A DNA stretch of 64,000 bases from Ophiocordyceps camponoti-saundersi (nom. inval.) (Eukaryota; Ascomycota; Sordariomycetes; Hypocreales; Ophiocordycipitaceae). Positions 19,681 to 30,658 of the stretch are shown piece by piece. A program made the translations under genes and the position numbers. The stretch is from contig PDHQ01000014.1 of the NCBI GenBank assembly GCA_003339415.1, forward strand, positions 186,420 to 250,419. Reading direction: 5' to 3'. The notes beneath the pieces were generated by a model. That model searched no databases and was not told the origin of the DNA. It was given only the letters and a program-made list of their open reading frames with translations. How positions within the stretch are numbered: the stretch's first letter is position 1; every line of letters starts with the position of its first letter.

Positions 19681-22600
19681 ATGGCTACTACCGCCAACGG
19701 AGGAGGCGTGCACCAAGCTGCCGCCGCCGCCGTCGTCACCACGCCGCTCGCTGTTCGCTCGGACTCTACCTCTCTGACGGGCAAGCAGGAACATTGTGCG
19801 TGCTTTGCTTGCCCTTTTTTTCCCTTATTCGGACGAAGCCGGCTAACTGCGTGTGCCAGATCTCAAGCGCGAGCTCATGTCCCAGCAGGCAAAATGGGAG
19901 ATCAACGAGCTCAACTCTCCGACGGCCCTGCAGCGCTTCGGCGCTCCCTTTCGATCAGAGCAAGGTGAGGTTTCGCCGCAAGAATCGGAGCTGCCCATCC
20001 TTCGGTACATCTTTGTCCACCATGTTCGAGATTTTCCCTTTCTCGACAAGGCCAGGGAGAAGGAGTTTTGGCAGGACAAGCTTCAAGTCGTACGTCGTCG
20101 TATTTGCCTTTTCCCCGCCTTCTGTCCTACTATGAGCTCACCACCCGCCGCAGTTTCTTGAATCCTTCGCCGGAAAGCAGATATCTTCTTCCGAAGACAG
20201 GCTCGAGGAGACCAAGCGGCGAAAGCTGGCCATCAAAGCCCAGAAGCTGGTAGAGCTGATGATGGTTTCGGGCATCGGCACCTCGAGCGGTTTCGAGGAA
20301 CGTATTCGCTTCTCAGAGATCGACATCGTCGACAGTAATGCCATTGACACTGGAGTAATGCATACCATTCCCGAGGGTAATTATATAAACGGCTGGGATG
20401 TCAACTTGGCCGGCGTCCGTCTCGTCTCCGTCCGGCGCAACATCCGGCAACACAAACACGCCGAGTTTCTGCTCCGGATCAAGAGGAAAGGAGAGCTCGA
20501 GCATTTTGTTGGCCGCAGGTACGGCGACTTTGCCAAGCTGCAGAAAAGGCTACGCACTGAGCTGCCAGGCCGTGTCCTACCCCTGTTGCCCAAGAAAAAC
20601 AAGTCCAACTCGACGGCGACTGGCCTTTTCTCCGCCGCCTTCGGCAACGGCAATGGCTACGAATCGGATGCCTCGACCGGATCCTCGGCGTCGACTCGAT
20701 TGACTGGACGCCCGGCGGAGTCTGACAACGGGTCAGGGGGCCTCTTGTCCCCTAGAGAAGGTGAGGGAACGAAGATGATGCACAACTTACCTTTCAGATC
20801 CTTTGCCAGTTCCTTCCTGATAGGGAGACAAAGAGAGAATTCGCGACACGCTAACCAGCATCCAGGACGTATGGGTCATCGCAGACCCGGGTCTACCGCT
20901 TCGGCCAGGTCTTCAATTTCCAAATCTTCTCGTTCGCCTGGCCAAGACAGCCGCAGTCCCGGTCCCCCTGCGACTCGGGAAGGGGAGGAGGTTCGTAACC
21001 GACCTCTCCGCTTGGCAGACTCGATGGCAACTGACATGGAGCAGCCCGTCGTACTTTGGCGCGAAAGCCAACGTGTCTCCCTCCGCGCTTGGCTCCGGTC
21101 TCTTCTACACAACCCCCAAGTTGCGAACACCAAGGCTATGCTGGAATTTCTGAGCGGCGATCCGATGACGCCCACAGACGAAGACGTCGAAGATATCGCG
21201 CGTCGCAAGGCCGTAGATGAGAAGCGCATGGAGGAGCAGAAGAAGTTTTACGAAATTGCGAGGCGGCGCGCTGCCGAGCTGGACGAATATATGGAACAGT
21301 GAGTTTTCTGTTGCCCGACGGCTTGTGGAGGCCAATAGCCGCTGACGCAGACGTGCACAGGTTTCGACGCGACATCGTGGAGCGCAACGGACTCACGATG
21401 CTCTTCAAAGAGATCAAGGAGAAGGAGACGATCGAGGACCTGAGCATCCAGTATCGCAAGTTTGCCGAATGGCTACGCATCGAAGTTGCTGCCGTCATAT
21501 ACCACCTCTTCCTCGCCGAAGACAACTCGCCCGAGATGTTTGCGCAGGCGAAACGGATACACTCGCTCATCCCTTACTCCGTCATGAAGAACGTGATCCG
21601 GATCGCGAATCCTGCTGCCGTCATGTCGGGCATTCTGGACATTTTCCTGGCGCAGCCATTCGGAACGCGGTCGCTGATGCAGCGCATCTTCTCCCTGACG
21701 CTCAATGACGGCATAAAGAGTTTCCAGCGGTCGATCGACGCGGTCACAGCGAGGATCGGCGATCCGGTGTTTACGGAGAAGCTTCAGGCCTATACCAACG
21801 CCGAGGAGGACATCAAGGTGGCTATTCGCGAGGAGGCGGAAGACGAGAAGATGGATATCATCGTGGCGGTCTTGCGATCGGACTTGCTGAAGCCGGAGTT
21901 GACGGGAGAGCAGATCCAGCGGCTCTTTAATGCCTACGTCGCCTTCAACAATGCGGTGGAAAACATCGACGAGGAACTGAAGCAAGGGGCGCAGTTCTTT
22001 TCGTACCTGAAGCAGCTTCTCAAGCTGTGCACACGGCAGCGCGATAAGGCGATGATGCTGCATCTGATCGAGGAGCCGGTGACGCTACAGCTGTTCCGCG
22101 ACCTGTTTACCATCTTTTACGAACCCCTGGTGAGGGTGTACAAGTCGGCCAACGTCTACAACAGCGTGACCGACTTTGCCGTCTTTGTGGACGACACGAT
22201 CCAGGTGAGCGACATAGAAGCCAAGCGTTTCTTTTCCGGTTTGAGATTTGAAGCTAACGGGGGTGCGACTTGTAGGTGGTGGACAAGTGCAGGGAACAGG
22301 ACGCCTCTGCCGACCCCAATCAGACGGTGCAGGCGTTTATCGACCTGTGCCAGAGGCACGAGCACAATTTCTACAAGTTTGTGCACGAGGTGCACACGCA
22401 CGATAACGGGCTCTTTACGCAGCTCATGGGCTGGATCGAAGGCATCCTGGAGTTCCTCCGCAGGGGCCCGAAGAACGGGACGCTCAACGTCAACGCGCTA
22501 TTCGAGGGGGGCGTCGCCAGCGGGTTGGTGGATAAGGAGGAGGCGACGCGAGAGATTGACGCACTCATCTCTTGGCAGGAGGCGCGCAAGAAGTGGCACA

Positions 22601-22926
22601 ACGACAAGACGCGGCAGAAGATGGCGGCCGAGGGCCAGCCGGGGGGCGGGGGGATGGCGTCGCTTAGCTTGAACTTTGACACGTCTGACTTTGGGCTGGA
22701 CGGGCAGGACCTGCAAGAGATGGCATACGACGACGAGTCGGAGAGCGAGGACGAGGCGGAGCGGGAGGACGAGCTGGACCCGATCGAGGCCGAGCGGCGG
22801 CGGCGAGCCAAGATGCAGGACCGGCTGAGACGATCGGCGGGGGAGCCGGCCAAGCCAGCGGTGACGGAGGTGCATAAGCTCAAGGACAACTTTTTGGTGA
22901 TGCTTAGGCAGGTGTTGGCAGATTGA
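19681..22926 (+). CDS. PX/PXB-domain lipid-binding protein (Lec1/YPR097W type)
   Basis: This is a phosphoinositide-binding PX protein of the fungal family that includes yeast Lec1, implicated in sterol/lipid handling. The five exons are 19681-19795, 19860-20089, 20154-21298, 21361-22204 and 22276-22926, giving 994 codons plus stop; the introns are 62-71 bp. The PX-associated domain begins near residue 38 (EHYLKRELMSQQAKWEINEL). PX starts near 196 (WDVNLAGVRLVSVRRNIRQH) with GRRYGDFAKLQKRL and is interrupted after PLLPKKNK (about 263) by some 150 low-complexity residues before VVLWRESQRVSLRAWLRSLL. A large helical region follows (NPAAVMSGILDIFLAQPFGT), then an acidic tail (DDESESEDEAERED). The start could be 19564, in frame upstream. 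Domain assignment is strong; the function is carried over from yeast. Confidence 0.88.
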
Positions 22927-22994
22927 GAGAAGGGCAGTCGGCTTTTCTTGGCGTCTGTCCCAGCGTTGGGCGGAGACGGGGGGGGGGGGGGGGG

Positions 22995-23077
22995 TCCGAA
23001 CGGAAAGGGTTGCTTGGATTACATGCGGCTCGGATGGGTGAAGCGCCAACAAGCAAAGCAAAGGCATACGTAGGTGG
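22995..23077 (+). repeat. 83-bp exact duplicate, copy 1
   Basis: The sequence from TCCGAACGGAAAGGG to CATACGTAGGTGG directly follows a 17-nt G run (22978-22994). It recurs without a mismatch at 23760-23842, also directly after a G run. The second copy ends exactly at the N gap. Confidence 0.95.
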
Positions 23078-23626
23078 GTATATATCTCTACCTGGCTGCC
23101 TACCGAAAACTACAGATACAGGATTGTATTTGAATATGAGCGACGCCACGGCGGTTTACGAATGATAGGTATGTGCATATGTATACAGATGAGCGGCGCA
23201 AAACCTACGCACAAACACCACATTGTATGTCGATCTCTATATCCCCATGTATGCCTTGTTTCCTTTTTTTTTGCCTTTGCTGGTGCTGAACAAGTCAGAC
23301 GACGGCGACGAACTTTTAACGACGCCAAGGCGGCCGCCGATCGCACGGTTTCTTCTTTCATTTCTTCATCATGACTCTTGTCCGGACATGTTCTTTTTCT
23401 TAGTTTCAAGACCGACTGGCCGTTACCAGCTCTCTCTCTCTCTCTCTTCTCTCTCTCTCCTTTTACGGACATGTGCGTCATTCGCCTGTATGAGTAGCGA
23501 CGGGTAAATTGGGAGGATGGTAGTAATCAGGGTAAAAGGTTCTTTTCGACCCCTGAAACGGGCGTGAAATAGGGAGCGGGATGCGACAGGGTTCTTCCCT
23601 TCCTCCTCAGCCATCCACCCCTGGTT

Positions 23627-23710
23627 CCCCCCCCCCCCCCCCCCCCCCCTTCCCCCCCCCGCCCCCCCCCCCCGCCGGGGGGGGGGGAAAAAAAAGGGGG
23701 GGAAGGAAAA

Positions 23711-23759
<49 letters not shown>
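23627..23759. repeat. compound poly-C / poly-G tract
   Basis: C runs broken by single T and G bases (from 23627) pass into G runs broken by short A runs and end in 49 G (23711-23759). The tract ends in the second copy of the 83-bp duplicate. Its mirror-like composition suggests low-quality consensus at a contig end. Confidence 0.85.
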
Positions 23760-23760
<1 letters not shown>

Positions 23761-23842
23761 CCGAACGGAAAGGGTTGCTTGGATTACATGCGGCTCGGAT
23801 GGGTGAAGCGCCAACAAGCAAAGCAAAGGCATACGTAGGTGG
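23760..23842 (+). repeat. 83-bp exact duplicate, copy 2, ending at the gap
   Basis: This is identical to 22995-23077. It is bounded on the left by the 49-nt G run and on the right by NNNN. Confidence 0.95.
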
Positions 23843-23846
23843 NNNN
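23843..23846. other. sequence gap (NNNN)
   Basis: Four undetermined bases mark a scaffold join. The right side restarts with AATATT and 53 C (23853-23905). Confidence 0.98.
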
Positions 23847-23851
23847 AATAT

Positions 23852-23905
<54 letters not shown>

Positions 23906-25732
23906 ATTACTCTCCAGTGCTTTCCCCCGCGGCTGGGAGGGGAAAAAAAAGAGAAGGGAAAGGAAACAGTTGGGGGGGGGGGGGGGGGGATCCCGAAGGT
24001 GGCATAGGCGAAACGAAACTGTGGAGGAGGGAGGATGGAGGGGAGGACGGTTAAGGGATCTCCAACAGGTCGGGTCAGGGCTATGCCGGTGTGTCAGGGT
24101 TTCGGGGAAAGGAGAAAAAGCTTGGCGGTTAGCCTTACCGGGGGTTGGATAAAGAGGGTATGATGTGGGAGGATGGGGATGGATGGATGGATGGCCCCAC
24201 GAGTCAAAATCAGCGGCAGAAGCGGCAATTTTTCAAGGTTGTTTACTCGTGATGGGTGAAAGTGGAAAGTGCCGTAAACGCCGGCGAGTCGCAGGTTAAT
24301 CTTCTTTAGGAACTTGGGATCCGTGCGGCGGCGCGGGGGAGGGTTTGCCATTGGTTTGCTTTTTTTTCTTACTTGCTGGTTTTGCACTGGTTGGTTCGTT
24401 GGGGTTCACTACTTACTAGTGAGTGAGGAGGAGTGGTAGTTTTGCCGGTAGGTGGATGACGAGTTGATGTTATGTAGGTACGGAGTAGGGGCTGTGCTAC
24501 TGAGGTGATGGAGGGTACATAGGTAGACGGTAAGACGGTAGATGAGGTAGGTGGAGGACGGTAGTTGGAGGACGGTAGTTGGATGGGGGATCCGTCGAGG
24601 TTTGTTCTTACATGGGTAGAAAGGTGATGCGAGAATGGAATGCGTCTTTGTTAGTGTGAGAGAGAGTAGAGCAGGGAGCGTGTTAGTTAGTAGGTACGGA
24701 TGGAATATATGCACGTACTCTATCTGCTACAGGTAGAGGCGTATCCGTAAGCGCCCGTCTTTTTTTTAGGGAGGTAAGGAACTCGAGTAGTCTACGGTAG
24801 AAAGGCGTGCGGGAATATCGGCCTATTGCCGAGGAGATACGGAGTAAGTTGATGTTTGTCGTCTTCATCCTCTCTCTCTCTCTCTCTCTCTCGCCGTCCA
24901 TTTCCTTTCTTTTGCTAGGTCTCTATCCCGTATCTTACTCATTCATACCTATCCTCCTTGCGTCTGCTGACTTGTGTGTACCTATGTGTGTGTGTTTTAA
25001 CGTGGATGTGATGATGATGATACATGAATCATGATGTTGTTGTTGTTGGCTGCGCCTGGCGTGTTTCATCGTCATTGCTTGCCTGTCAGTAACGGAAACA
25101 TATGTGAACCCCCCCCCTTTCAGCGGCGGATGGCCGAGGGAACCCTCCCCCCCCCCACGGGCCCTGTTCGCCGAGCAGTCACCTTGAGTCCATTGGCTGA
25201 GAGCCATGGGCGCTTATTAGTCCGGTGAAATATATATGTATGAACAGACGCTTGGCATCGGTCTGTTCCCTTTCTCTCTTGCTCTCTCCCTCTGTTCACT
25301 TCTGATCTACCAACATACTCTTCTTCTTCCTCCTCCTCCTCCTCCTCCTCACCCCCCCTCCCTACCCTCCTCAAGCAACGGCAGGCCGCGCGCTACAAAA
25401 GCAAAAAGCAAAAAAATTAGTGACAAAAAGAATTCTTCTTCTTTTCTTTTTCTCCTTTCTTCTTCTTCTTCTTCTTCTTCTTCTTCTAACTCTAACTCTA
25501 ACTCTCACTCCCGCCCAACCCACCAGAAACCCTGTGTCTGAGCCCCGTCCCTCGTTGTTTAAGCCTTTGTTTATTTTTTCCTTCCCCATTTGTCCCTCAC
25601 CTTCCTCTCTTCCTCCTTCCCTTCTCCTTCACCTCTCACAGTCACATACATCTTCTTCCCTTTCCAATCCCCATCTGTCTATTCATCTCTATCCGTACTT
25701 CATCCCAGAAACAGCAAACAATACTCTACAAG

Positions 25733-26608
25733 ATGCGTGCCGCAGTAATCGCTACCGCTTCCCTCTCGGCCGGCCTGGTCGCCGCCCAGGGCACTCAGGA
25801 CGCTCCTGTCATCAAGTCAAACCCGTCGGGCGCCTCCTTCGAGGCTCAGCTTCCCGCTCAAGCCTTCACTGCCGGCTCTCTCAACGGCAACGTCAAGGGC
25901 TCCATCGTCGCCAGCACTCCTTCTGATGGCGTCGGCGTCGAGTTCAAGGTCCGATTTGAGAATGTTCCCCAGGAGGGAGGACCTTTTCGTGAGTCGCAAC
26001 CGCCTCCATACGTCGAGTGATGGCGACTTTCTTTCCACTGACTTTTTTCTCCAGTCTATCACATCCACACCAATGCTGTCCCCTCCGACGGCAATTGCAC
26101 GGCCACGCTTGCTCACCTCGACCCTTATAACCGCGGCGAGAATACCCCGTGCGACTCCTCCCGTCCGGAGACGTGCCAGGTCGGTGACCTGAGTGGAAAG
26201 CATGGCAAGCCCAACTCTACCTCTTCCGGCACCTTCTCCGCCAAATACGTCGACCGCTTCCTCTCCACCAGCCCCGAGTCGAATGCCTTCTTCGGCAATC
26301 GGTCCTTTGTCTTCCACTTCGCCAACAAGACGCGCATCACCTGCGCCAACTTCAAGCAGGCTGGGTCTGGCGAATCTTCTTATTCTTCCTCGTCGTCTTC
26401 CTCCTCGGCCTCTTCCAACGCCGGCGCCGCTGGCTCGTCTGGCACCTCGTCCTCCAACAGCCCCACCGGCACCGGCAACTCCCTTGGTAGTACCTCTGGG
26501 TCGTCGTCGTCGTCGGCCGTGCCCTTCAGTGGTGACGCCGCCCTGTCCAAGATCTCGCTACCGCTGACAATGCTGTCCGTCGTGGCCGTCATGGTCTATG
26601 GCCTCTAA
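25733..26608 (+). CDS. secreted, probably GPI-anchored Cu-only superoxide dismutase
   Basis: This enzyme converts superoxide to peroxide and oxygen at the cell surface, as fungal SOD4/5/6-type enzymes do. Exons 25733-25988 and 26055-26608 give 269 codons plus stop; the 66-bp intron has donor GTGAGT and acceptor CCAG. Residues 1-18 are a signal peptide (MRAAVIATASLSAGLVAA). Candidate copper ligands are His88 and His90 (YHIHTN), His106 (LAHLDPYNR) and His173 (FVFHFANKTRITCANF). N-glycosylation sequons occur (NCT, NST, NRS, NKT). A Ser/Gly/Thr-rich stalk fills about 180-245 and a hydrophobic C-terminus (SLPLTMLSVVAVMVYGL) fits a GPI signal. The usual zinc-site and electrostatic-loop residues of intracellular Cu/Zn SOD are not apparent, as is known for this family. 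A role in oxidative defence is inferred. Confidence 0.9.
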
Positions 26609-27612
26609 GAGGATGAGGGGGTAGATGCTTGTCTTTTTTCTTTTGTTAGAGAGGAAGCGAAAAAGAAACAACACACGGAAAAGGCCAGAAAAGAGCGATA
26701 AATGGCGTTTGATCTCCTACCAAACCACCTACTACGACACGATTTAAACATTAATAATTTCCTTGCGTCCAAGCGGTTCTCCAGACTGCTCCCCCTGCCT
26801 GGGCAACACCCATCACCTCTTCTCCCTTCCTTTTTACTATTTTCTTTTCTCTTCCACTTCCCCCCCCCAATCATTTTCTTACATATGTTGGTACAGTCAT
26901 GCGTCTTCCATAGAAATTGATTTATCGAATCTGATTGATTCTGATTCCTCTGTTTTAACTTGATCGATTCTCTCTCTATACTGTCTCATGTAGATTGAGT
27001 AAGCTACTGAGTAGAACAAGAGGGAGAAGAAAGCAACAAGAAGAAGCGTCGTCTCTTCTCGTCAGCGAGGCTTCGATGGGCGTCGTACAACAGATCCTTA
27101 GCCACGCTCTTAGCTATGTACATACATATGTATGCAGGCTCGCCACCTCGATGAGCTGCAGATGAGTTTTGCAGGCGTGTTGCAGATGATGATGTATGTA
27201 TGCAGATAGTGAGGGTCATACAGTAACATACTATTACTACCTACCTATCCCTACCGATTGATGGATCGCAGGATACCGTAGATGCGCAGAGACAAAACAA
27301 AACGCCTCACAAGGGTTCGAAGCGATAGAGAATCGATTATGTAAGCAGAGGTCAGTCAGCCCAGCTCTTTCTTTCTTGTGTTGCTCGTTCGTGGCTTCTG
27401 CTCACGACTGCTGCTCATGGCACGTGACGTCTACGGACAGCTGTTCGTCGCAGTCTCTTGACGACAGACGACGACGGAAGACGCAGCTTCGCCAAGTCAG
27501 AATTTAGCCCTTCTTTCTTGGGTCTTCCATCTCTTACCGATCGCCTTCCTTTCCCTCTCAGCCTTTCTTCTCTTCGCGCGCCGATAAAACTAAAGACATC
27601 TCCATCAGAGAC
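26609..27612. other. intergenic region
   Basis: Nothing coding is seen. A CACGTGACGTC stretch (27421-27431) combines an E-box-like CACGTG with a TGACGTC bZIP-type core about 185 bases upstream of the next start, and could be a regulatory site (inference). Confidence 0.45.
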
Positions 27613-29198
27613 ATGGTGAGAAAGAAGACGCTGCAGCCGTCATCGGCTGAAGGAGCTTGTCATGATAAACCGCCCCTACAATCGACCGAGAAGAAGAGCT
27701 CTGTGTCTTCCTCGGTGACGCCAGCTTCTTCCTCGCTCATCATTTGCCGCAACAAGTATGTCATGACCTAGGTTTTTGTCCGGCCAAGGTAAAGGAAGAG
27801 AGAGGAGGAGGCAGATGAACAAGATGCTGATTATCGCAAGACATTGGCGGCACATCTCGTCGTTCCACGGCGCCTGGCTCCAGATCCCGACGGAGATCTT
27901 GGAGACGATCGCCAATGTCAACTACAATACTCTTCGCCCCCGTCCCATCGACCCGGCCATCTTATTCGACCTCATCAAGATCCGGAAAAACGTCGACGAG
28001 GCCGCTGACCTCGCCGTCAGGGCCGCCAGCGACACGGCCTCGCCCACCTTGTCGAGCGTCCACGGCGGTCTGCCTGGCGCCTCGTCGATGAACGCCTTTG
28101 GCCTGGGCTTGGCCGGACACGGTACCCGCTTGAGTCGCGAACGTAGGTTTCGCATGCGAGAGCTGGCCAGTCAGAAACTTGCCAGGGCCTACCGCCTGGA
28201 CGAGATCGCCTCGAGCGTCGCCACGATGCAGGGCGCTTCCACCCTGGAGGACATCGGAGGGTTGGTGCTCCAGCACAGCCCCAACGATTCCGACGCTAAA
28301 TATGTCCATTTCTTCCACGAAAAGATACCCTCGCGTCAGCTGGCCGAGTCGACCAGCCTGCGGCCTCTGCAAGACGTCCTGTCCACCGGGTCGGGCCAGC
28401 CCGAGGTGCTGCGGACTCTGGCCACGGTCAAGATGTTCAAGGACGACCTCGAGGGGGCCGCCCAAGACCTGACCACGGCCCTGTCCATGTGCAGGTTCCG
28501 CGGCGAACCGCACCGCTCAGCCGCCGACGTCCAGCAGCAGGCTCACCTTGCCACGGGCGCAGGGCGGCGGCGACCTCCCGACGTGATACTTTCCGAAGAC
28601 GAGCAGCCGAGCGGTCTCGAATCGCAGCTCCTGTTCCAGCGCGGCTGCGTCTACCTCTGCATGGCCAGTCAGTGCGTACCGGCCGGCATCCCCGACAAAC
28701 GCGCTGGATGCGGTACAGGGGCGTCAGACGAAGACGAAGAGGACGACGAAGAGGACGACGAGGACGAGGAACGGGAGGATGCCTCGACGAAGCGGGACGA
28801 CGCCAAGCACGACGAGGTCCTCGCGAAGCAGGCCGAGTCCCGCAGGTTTGTCAAATCCATGGCCAAGAGAGCGCTGAGGGACCTGATGGCCTTTCTGGCC
28901 CAATTCGACTACGCGCCCGACTTGCCCGTTAGACTCAATAAGGAGTTTAACGAGCGCGTCTTCTTAGCATCGCAGGGCGTCCGCAGCCCCCGCTGCTTCG
29001 CCGACGGCAGCAGCACGACATCGGCGGCGGCGGCGGCAGCAACGACAACGACAACCACGTCAACAACGACACAGCCACATACAGTATATCCGCTGCCCGA
29101 GCTCTTCGCCGCCGTGCCGCTGGCGAATCTCCCTCCGTACCCCAACCAGGAGCTGGTCAAGCACGGCGGCGGGTCGAGCCAGACTCCTCCTCCTCCTC

Positions 29199-29230
<32 letters not shown>

Positions 29231-29998
29231 TGCGAGTGGGTAACGTACCACCCGCTCCTGACCGAGGCCCTCCACGCGCTCCTCCTCAGCCACTGCCTGG
29301 CCCAGACGTCGGCCAAGGAGCTGCAGCGTCACGCCTACATGGTGGCGCGCCTCGTCCGTCTCTGTGACGGCTACCCGGTCTTCCAGGCGAGCAGGTCGCC
29401 GGCCCGGACCGACTGGGTCGAGGTCCTCCGCCGGACCAAGAACTGGCTCGGCCTCTGCTCCAGCTGGGAGACGCTCTGCTTCCCGGCGCCACTGCCGCTG
29501 TACGACGCCCTCGCTCGACCCTCGCCGGCGTCGGCGCACAACCCGGCCCGTGCCTCGGCGGCGGCCGCCCTCATCAACGCATCGTCATCTTCTTCTTCCT
29601 GCTCACCAGCATCGTCCTTGGCAACGGCGGACAAGCGCAAGCCGTCCAAGAGTCCCGCCGCGGAGCGTCAGCAGGCCGCCGTCGCCCGCAACGACACCGG
29701 CGGCTTCCCCAACCCGTCCCCCGGAGAAGACGGCACGCTCGTCCCTTCGCCCGCCAACATGGAGTCGGCCGTCTGGTGGGCCAGCGAGGCAGGCAAGGAT
29801 TACCCCGTCGCCTCGGACCGGTCCGTCTGCGTCGCCCAGTGGGTCCTCGAAGCGCCCCTCGTCAAGGCCGCCCGCCGTCGGAAGCGCGTCAAGAAGGTTA
29901 AGACGGTTAACTGCTTCGGTGATGATGGGAACGATGGGATGGGGAAGAATTCGTTGGCGGAGAAGATTGGGAAGCTTGGCTTGGAAGGTCAAAGATGA
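27613..29998 (+). CDS. conserved-looking fungal protein with TPR-like helices, function unknown
   Basis: Exons 27613-27755 and 27841-29998 give 766 codons plus stop. The 85-bp intron (donor GTATGT, acceptor GCAAG) joins SLIICRNK to HWRHISSFHGAWLQIPTEIL. Residues about 49-110 look well folded (YNTLRPRPIDPAILFDLIKI, then NVDEAADLAVRAAS). Helical TPR-like stretches follow (LRTLATVKMFKDDLEGAAQD and QLLFQRGCVYLCMASQ), then an acidic run (DEDEEDDEEDDEDEERED) near 365. Further on are Ala/Thr/Pro low-complexity segments and a folded patch (HAYMVARLVRLCDGYPVFQA and LRRTKNWLGLCSSWETLCFP). The C-terminus is basic (ARRRKRVKKVK). I cannot assign a function; the helical repeats suggest a scaffold. Confidence 0.75.
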
Positions 29999-30658
29999 TT
30001 TTTTTGGGGGGGTCTTTGAAGAAAAAAAGATGGTTGGGGTTCGATTCCTTGCGTCATGACCTGGTTCATGGCTCGTTTCATAGTTTATGATTGATGGGTA
30101 TCGTGAGATGCGAATTGGGGTTGGTGTATTTTTACGCGTAAGGTTCCCTAGAAACCCCATCGGCTCCCATACAAATTCCATCTCATCCTTTCAACTCTTC
30201 TGGCTTCTTCCTGCTATCTTTGGCAATGGTCAAGGCAGGTTTTATAGAAGACGATGACTATAAGGAGTAAGTCGAGAACGACTCTTACCCTTACCGCCTT
30301 CACACCTCGTCCAATCCAATCAAGAACCAACGGAAGATTCACCTTCCTTTCTATTCCAGCGAGAAAAAAAAAAACAAAAAAAGTCCTGCTATGTAAGATG
30401 CAGGGCCAACCGTCATGAAGCACAGACAAGATGATGATGATGATGATGATGACGGCACCGGTTCTGTTTCCCCCCCCCATTTTCCCCTTCCCTCCCCCCT
30501 TTCCTCTTTGCCTTTATCCCCTTTTCCCGAAACCCAGACACAATCTACCGACGAGACCTTTCCCACTCTGCAGGCTAAGAGGGGAAACAAAGAAAGGAAA
30601 GACTCGAAAGCCCGAGAAGCCTTCAGAGAAAGAAACAGCCCAAGGGGAACAAGTTCCA
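29999..30658. other. convergent intergenic region
   Basis: This lies between the facing 3' ends of the 27613 gene and the first Zn2Cys6 regulator. A GAT run (about 30430-30451) is present and no gene is seen. A long plus-strand frame from 30431 to 31618 is antisense shadow of the regulator and was rejected. Confidence 0.5.

Larger units (their letters stand above)
22927..25732. other. gene-free 2.8-kb region containing an assembly break
   Basis: This region holds homopolymers, an 83-bp exact duplication and four N (listed separately). It also holds CT runs at about 23431-23462 and 24871-24893, and a GGACGGTAGTTG tandem near 24553-24581. The last 400 bases are pyrimidine-rich, including long CTT/TCC runs (25320-25350, 25459-25490), and are likely the leader of the superoxide dismutase gene. 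No gene is seen. Confidence 0.6.

Noticed and set aside
27776..27840. start of the 766-residue gene at 27776 (MSGQGKGRERR)
   Set aside because: This stretch has intron signals (GTATGT, GCAAG), and a better start with a sensible exon lies at 27613.
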